Made by a program: the position numbers and the translations under genes. Shown one piece after another: positions 58,306 through 64,000 of a DNA stretch of 64,000 nt (position 1 is its first letter; every line of letters starts with the position of its first letter). The notes below the pieces were generated by a model, which was given only the letters and a program-made list of their open reading frames with translations, was not told where the DNA came from and did no database searches. Source of the stretch: Syncephalastrum monosporum B8922 (taxonomy: Eukaryota; Mucoromycota; Mucoromycetes; Mucorales; Syncephalastraceae); NCBI GenBank assembly GCA_000697355.1, contig JNEN01001269.1:62001-126000 (forward strand), given 5' to 3'.

Positions 58306-58989
58306 ATGGTGTATGCTAGCCTCCTCAAGATTGCGTCGCTCGCCGCCCTGGTCTGCGTTTCTTCTGCGGCCAATATTAACGTCAAAAACAACTGCGCATT
58401 TGACATTGCTGCCATCAAGCTAGATAATGGCGGCGGTGCACCAACCAACAAACATGTTGCCAAGGGTCAAACGGCAACCTTCACCGTTGCCGAAAAGTGG
58501 AGCGGCCGTGTGTCGGCCCGCAAACTGCCCTGCAATGGACCGCAATGCACCACCCCTGAGGGCACGACCAACCCTGCCTCGCTTGCCGAAATTAATCTCA
58601 AGGAGAACAGCGGCAAGGATACTTATGACATTTCACTCGTCGACGGCTACAATTTGCCGCTCTCGATTGTGCCTATCAACCCCAAAAAGGCTGGTGGTGA
58701 TCCCTCCAAGGACTGTGGTGTGCCCAAGTGCGCAACCTTGCCCAAGTGTCCTGCCGGCTATAACGTGCCCCAGTATGGCGCGTGCCAATCTCAATGCTCC
58801 AAGACCAACGATGACAAGTACTGCTGCCGTGGTGCATTTGCTGACCGTGGCAAGTGTGTCACTAGTAAAGTCTCGGACGCAACCAAGAAAGCCTGCCCTG
58901 ATGCTTACAGCTATGCGTATGACGATGCAACCTCGACTTACTCTTGCAAGGCTACCGGCTATACCGTTGTCTTCTGTCCTGCCAAATAA
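58306..58989 (+). CDS. Thaumatin-like protein (GH152-type), secreted
   Basis: Single-exon gene for 227 aa. The signal peptide is about residues 1-21 (LLKIASLAALVCVSSAA), with the mature chain from NINVKNNCAFDIA. Thaumatin features are GGGAPTNKHVAKGQTATFTV, the glycine/arginine strand EKWSGRVSARKLPCNGPQC, ENSGKDTYDISLVDGYNLPL (the conserved Asp-rich cleft region), CGVPKCATLPKCPAGY and ATGYTVVFCP at the end. The mature part has 14 cysteines, against the usual 16, so one disulfide is probably missing. Some fungal relatives bind or cleave beta-1,3-glucan; that role is inference here. Codon use is like the GH17 gene, suggesting high expression. Confidence 0.92.
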   Translation: MVYASLLKIASLAALVCVSSAANINVKNNCAFDIAAIKLDNGGGAPTNKHVAKGQTATFTVAEKWSGRVSARKLPCNGPQCTTPEGTTNPASLAEINLKENSGKDTYDISLVDGYNLPLSIVPINPKKAGGDPSKDCGVPKCATLPKCPAGYNVPQYGACQSQCSKTNDDKYCCRGAFADRGKCVTSKVSDATKKACPDAYSYAYDDATSTYSCKATGYTVVFCPAK

Positions 58990-61900
58990 TTCATAGCTCG
59001 TATTTATTGCTGAGAAATATCGCGAGTAGCTCTGAAAGTAGCCAGATACCAATTTCGTATCATCGTGCTACAATAAAGGGGACTTGTAATATCACATATA
59101 CATCATAATATAATACATGTCAGTAGCTTTAACAATGGCGGGAAATACAGGGAAAGAGACGTCAAATATAGCTGCGCTCTCTTTCTCATGCATTTTGATC
59201 GGCCTCTCTTTTTGGCAGTTTTATGTTGTCTTGTCCAATATTTTAAGCTCGGCGTTGATTAAGTGTCAGGTCGCTCATAACCCATTGACCGCTTGCGTGA
59301 TAAGTGTCAGCCTTTTCCATCTTTAAAAGATAAATGAACATTCACAAACACTCGCTTCAATTTGACAATCGACTACTTGATTAAGACATATTGCGTTGTT
59401 TCATATTGGAGCATGAGAACTTTAAAATGAGGTCTGCGTATGATTAAAGTGTCCGTATATACCAAGACGCTCATGCCTACACGCAGAGTTACGTTTTAGA
59501 CTAACGGTAGAGTTTGCATATTATTGCAATTAGGCAATCGTTTCGTGATTTTACTACATTAAACTAGCCTATAGACTCTCGTGCGTCTGGTAGATTGTGC
59601 ATTGATCCAGCTTTACGGTTTCACATTATGCTGGAGCATATAACCAGACCACAGCGGCGCACGTTTGTAATATGATTCTATAAGACAGTCAGGTTTGCGA
59701 TCGCTTTTTTGCTGCGACCATCCTTAAAGCTTCAATGTGGGTCCTGGGTGTGACTGAGCCCCTCGGTCTGCGACTTTGGTTTATTATAGACCCCTTCCTC
59801 GCACCGCAAAGCTGGATAGCGCCAGCCACTAAAACTGCCATCTTTGCGACACTGACCAGTCGATATATAGTTCTCCTCATGTTTGGTTGTATCTATAGTG
59901 TAAGTAGGCTCACTATATAGAGCTGATTTGCTCTATACCACACAGTAAACCTCGCTAGGGAGTGCAGAGGAATCGACGGACGTGTAAAAAAAGCAATAAG
60001 GCTTTGCTCCTCTGCCTGGTGTTCTTCACTCACGTTTCTCTGATACAATATCTGCATTTTCTGTATTTCCTATATTTATACATGATTGGAGAAAAGACGC
60101 TATTGTTTAAGACGGCACCAAGCCATCTAAATCATAAGTTAAAATCATGTACGCATCTGTTAAGCACCTGTTTCAAATATGCGGCGACAGGGCATTACTG
60201 ACGTGCTTTCATGCATCATTCAAAAAAGAAAAGACACCACGTTCAGTCGATATGGCAACCAGGCGCCATACCTGTAGAGTTCGACTGTTATCTCGAAAGC
60301 AAGTGGTAATGCGGTCTCATTTTTGCCAACGGTGCATACTTCTCTTTCACCAACACATCTTCATACGCGTCAAAGTCCTCACTACCACGCAAGAAAGGCC
60401 AACACATATGACAAGGATGTTGCTCTCCGACCATATCTGGACATGGCAGATGTGGATCATGATCCACATTCGCACGAGGCTCATTATCAATTAGAGAAGG
60501 CACTCGTAAATAATATGGTAGCTAGAGCCGAAAGATCCGTACAGTTTAAAGATTTGTATAATACACATTGTTGTACGCTCTTTGCATACTCGCTTACGAG
60601 TATGCCGCATTTGATGCAGGTAGAGATATTCTCGTTTTTCTACTAGATGTTCCTATGTACTTGGTCTTGCTATACGTATGTGATAAGTACTTATATTGAC
60701 TGGAAGTGAAATAAAGAGGGGACATACAGGCCACTCCTCAAATATTGCGGACTGTGTGGTCCGAGATACTATCGCGCTTTGCGATGGAAGTCATTGGCAT
60801 TCTTGTTGATTACATAGCCAGTAACCATAAGTGTCTAAGCTGCGTGTATGCTGTAGCCTCACATATGTCATCGAGTAATTGTATTGAAACCGCCCAGTAT
60901 TCTACTTCAACAAATACGTCAAATTATGTCGTTCACATCTGGTATGCGCATATACTCATATGCAGAAGCAACTCGGCCGCTACGGACAGCATGTTTCGAA
61001 GTAAGTCATCAGATGAAAGACAAGAAGTGTTCAGAAAGCAAGTTCAAACTTTAAGAGTTCCATTAATAGAATACTTCACTCATATAACTGCATAAAAGCA
61101 CCACACTAGCAACAGGCATATAAGAGCTACGCAATACTAGAGGCAGTACTTCGGATTTGATACAGCAACATAACAGTACCGCACCCCACCCGACTTGATG
61201 ACAGCTCCTAGCATCATACCTGGCTCGTCCTTTTTCAGTCTGCAAGATAAAGCATCCAACCTGCATATGCAAGTAGCTCGACTACGCGCATGAGGTTGTA
61301 TGACACATCACAGCGTGCCCTGTTACATAGGATACGACAGACAGCAGCGAGATGCATCTTGTATTTTGATTGCACAGGCTTTTTAAATGCCACATTTTTT
61401 TCTTATGGGAACATCATGGAAGCATCAATTTACGTGAGCCGCTATCCAATCTCGAGTATAAGAATTTCGATGAGTGTTCTTTTCAGACAAGGCATATCCA
61501 CGGCATTCAGATGACAAAGCAGGCAATTGGCTGGCTTGTGCTGTCGCCCAACGCCAAAAGGCAAGCTGGTGTTACCCCAAAAACTACCAGGCGTCAGCCA
61601 GTAAGAATAAATAAACCAATAAGCGGAGACGTATTTCAACCGGGTTGTGGGTGGCAAATAAGGTGACACGGCCCTTGCGCTTTTATCCCGTCTCTGTCTC
61701 TCCAGTCTTTTCTCCTTTCGCACGCTTCAACCCGATGGCGATATACTGTCGAAGCGCGTGATGGGATACAATAATCCAACGGCTCATTATGTGTGTTCTT
61801 ACAAAAATGAATACACAATCCTATTGCAGAATGATGAAAGCAGCAGTGAAGGTTGGATTATTTCTTTGTGTCTCGGTTGCACACGTCCAACTTTATTATA

Positions 61901-63346
61901 TCCTAACTCATGTGAAGGATGGCCAGTGTTGCAAATTTTTGGCAGTTCTGCTGGAGGTTAAAGTAAAATCCTGCATGAAATAATGTCATGCCACAGGTGC
62001 GTGTATGGCAGAAGAAGAAAACGGGCACGATGCAACCAAAATGCATTGTAAGTAAGAGATGCTCTCTTTTGTCTCATTTGGGCAGTGTTCGGATTATTTG
62101 GGGGTCGATCAGGCCAGAACAAATTACCCTTCAGCGCGTTACTGCTTTTCTCCTATCCTTCCCCCTCCGATACTGTCCACAAGCAGTTTTAACCATATTT
62201 CTTTCGCATGAATGATTGAGCCAGCAGCATGCTGGGACAGAGAGTATCTGTCCATGTAACAACACGCACAGAGCAAATGAAAAAAGAAAGAAAGCATAAA
62301 ATGTTTTCTCGTTTCGGTTTTCGTTCTCCTTGCTTGACATCTTACCACTTTCCCCTCCCCCCTTTTTTTCCCTTGTCTGGTTTTCCAAATTTCGTGTAGC
62401 ACAGAGACATATCCCGTTGTGAATCAAGTCAGTTCATTTTGAGACAAGCTGTAAATGAAAAAAAAAACATCCACACTTTTTCGGGAGAACACGAAAACAA
62501 AGGACAACAATGAACGTGTAAAATCAAGGATGGTGCGTATGACATCAAAAGTACTCGAAACCGGACTTTTTTCTGAACGGTGACTGCTGAGCATACTGTA
62601 ATCTATAGAATCTCTAATTGCGCTGAGAACGGTTTTGCTGAGGAAGACGAAGAAAACAGAAAGAAGATGAGATAAAATGATGGCAGGAAGTACGTAGAGT
62701 GAGTGATGCCCTGTTTGTGTATGAGCCAATATCCAGAGCACGCGGACATGACAGCCATTATGTTTAGGAGGCCACGAACACCCACTTACTATAAGGGTAG
62801 ATATAGGAACAAGATGCCTAGCGATTAGCTTTCAGACCAATTCTCGATAAACTCTCGACCGGATGATGATGACGATCCAGAAGAGCCGACTGTCTGGTTT
62901 AACCCTCTTCATGTAAAGAATGTATCCACACGTGATCTACAAAAAGACGATATTCCCAATCACCACCCCTATCAGCGTTGCATACAAAACCAACACTTTC
63001 TCCCTCAAACCGTGGGCGAGTAGAAAGTGAAATAAAGTGGAAAGCTTTCTGATACGTTGTAAAATTTGGGTTGACCAACAGAACACACACTTGCACAACG
63101 ACACTTTATACCACACAACATTCACTTTTTTTTATTTTCCACTTGCGACTCCTATTTTTTTTCTTGCACCTTTTTTTCTTCTTTTTCTTCCTTACTCGTG
63201 TGCCTCTTTTTTCCTCTCTCTTCTTCCTCTTTTACTTTCTTCTTTCTTCCTCTCACCACGCATACACAGTCCTCGTTTACTCACTTTAGTTCATCTCGCT
63301 TTTTCTACTTTCTGTTAATCATTCATCCACCTTCTTTGCACGCATC
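58990..63346. other. Long intergenic region, no gene seen
   Basis: About 4.3 kb of AT-rich DNA. All open frames are at most about 116 codons and look random. Two small abutting hairpins lie at 59894-59917 and 59916-59937. The last 220 bases (from about 63127) are a pyrimidine-rich leader of the G beta gene. Confidence 0.55.
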
Positions 63347-64000
63347 ATGAGTTCAGACCAAGCCGATGTACCTGAGCGCATAGCCGCCGCGCGACGCGAG
63401 GCTGAGGCGCTGAAAGACCGAATCAAACAGCGAAAGGAAGCACTGGCAGATTCAACATGCAAGTTGGGGATTTATACTTAATGTGTATTTCGATCTCATT
63501 ATTTTATTCTGTCAACTTTACAGTGCAGGAAATGGCCAAGGACGTCGAACCGTTGCCTCGCATCGTGATGAAGGCGCGTCGGACCCTCAAAGGACATTTG
63601 GCCAAGATCTACTCGATGCACTGGGCGTCCGACAAACGGCACGTCGTTTCTGCTTCTCAGGACGGTAAACTCATCGTCTGGGACGCTTACTCGTCCAACA
63701 AGGTCCATGCCATCCCGCTTCGCTCGTCGTGGGTCATGACATGCGCTTATGCCCCATCGGGTAACCTCGTTGCTTGCGGTGGTCTTGACAACATTTGCTC
63801 TATTTACAACTTGCGCACGCGCGACGGTCCTGCACGTCCCGCCCGTGAACTCTCGGCACATACCGGTTATTTGTCGTGCTGCCGCTTTATCAACGACCGG
63901 CAAATCTTGACAGCCTCGGGGGACAAAACCTGTATGCTGTGGGACATTGATGCAGGTGTCAAGACTGAGGAATTTGCCGATCACTCTAACGACGTGATGA
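63347..64000 (+). CDS. Heterotrimeric G-protein beta subunit, 5' part
   Basis: WD40 beta-propeller partner of G alpha and G gamma in receptor signalling; in fungi it acts in mating, growth and virulence-related signalling. Exon 1 is 63347-63458 and exon 2 is 63524 to beyond the window end. The N-terminal coiled coil ([20 protein letters not shown]) is followed by the canonical [22 protein letters not shown] repeats follow: [60 protein letters not shown] and [18 protein letters not shown]. The start is the first ATG after the leader. The intron donor is GC rather than GT; the splice is supported by the conserved join ST|LQEMAKDV. The 3' part is outside the window. Confidence 0.95.

Overview
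The window is nuclear DNA of a filamentous fungus. Short introns (about 45-110 nt), repertoire and gene style fit an early-diverging lineage, most likely Mucorales (Mucoromycota). Supporting signs are a PDR-type ABCG pump, a Rim15-type kinase ending in a complete receiver domain, an MT-A70 methyltransferase resembling the DNA 6mA enzymes of early-diverging fungi, a concentrative nucleoside transporter, and a thaumatin-like secreted protein. The genus cannot be named from the sequence alone. Nearly all genes are spliced. I rebuilt exon chains by hand, and each chain given for a complete gene keeps one open frame with a length divisible by three.

Layout. 1-905: 3' end of an ABCG transporter. 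906-9.8 kb: gene-poor accessory stretch holding a diverged tandem duplication of about 0.85 kb, a very GC-rich hairpin and low-complexity locus (4.6-6.3 kb), and a broken gene (7.3-8.3 kb). 9.8-39.3 kb: dense block with MBF1, a Myb/SANT plus MT-A70 methyltransferase, the 2,816-aa Rim15-like kinase, an unknown gene, a Sec2-type Rab exchange factor, a nucleoside transporter, an RTC4-like protein, an old yellow enzyme, a small cysteine-rich protein divergent from an ANKRD40-like protein, a SIRT1-type sirtuin, and a small unknown protein. 39.3-42.6 kb: no gene seen. 42.6-54.9 kb: Ser-rich unknown protein, PIN4 parvulin (10 exons), UVRAG/Vps38, an M49-like metallopeptidase, REI1, an Mpm1/HAX1-like protein, and a GH17 glucanase. 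55-58.3 kb: no gene seen. 58.3-59.0 kb: thaumatin-like protein. 59-63.3 kb: no gene seen. 63.3 kb to the end: 5' part of a heterotrimeric G-protein beta subunit.

How the genes relate. There are no operons. Themes are nutrient and stress signalling (Rim15, G beta, sirtuin), membrane traffic and autophagy (Sec2, UVRAG/Vps38), ribosome assembly (REI1, PIN4), transcription and DNA modification (MBF1, MTA1-like), and the cell surface (GH17, thaumatin-like, both with a TATA box about 50-60 bp before the ATG). The most interesting item is the single-chain Myb/SANT plus MT-A70 methyltransferase. The least explained DNA is the 4.6-6.3 kb GC-rich hairpin and repeat locus.
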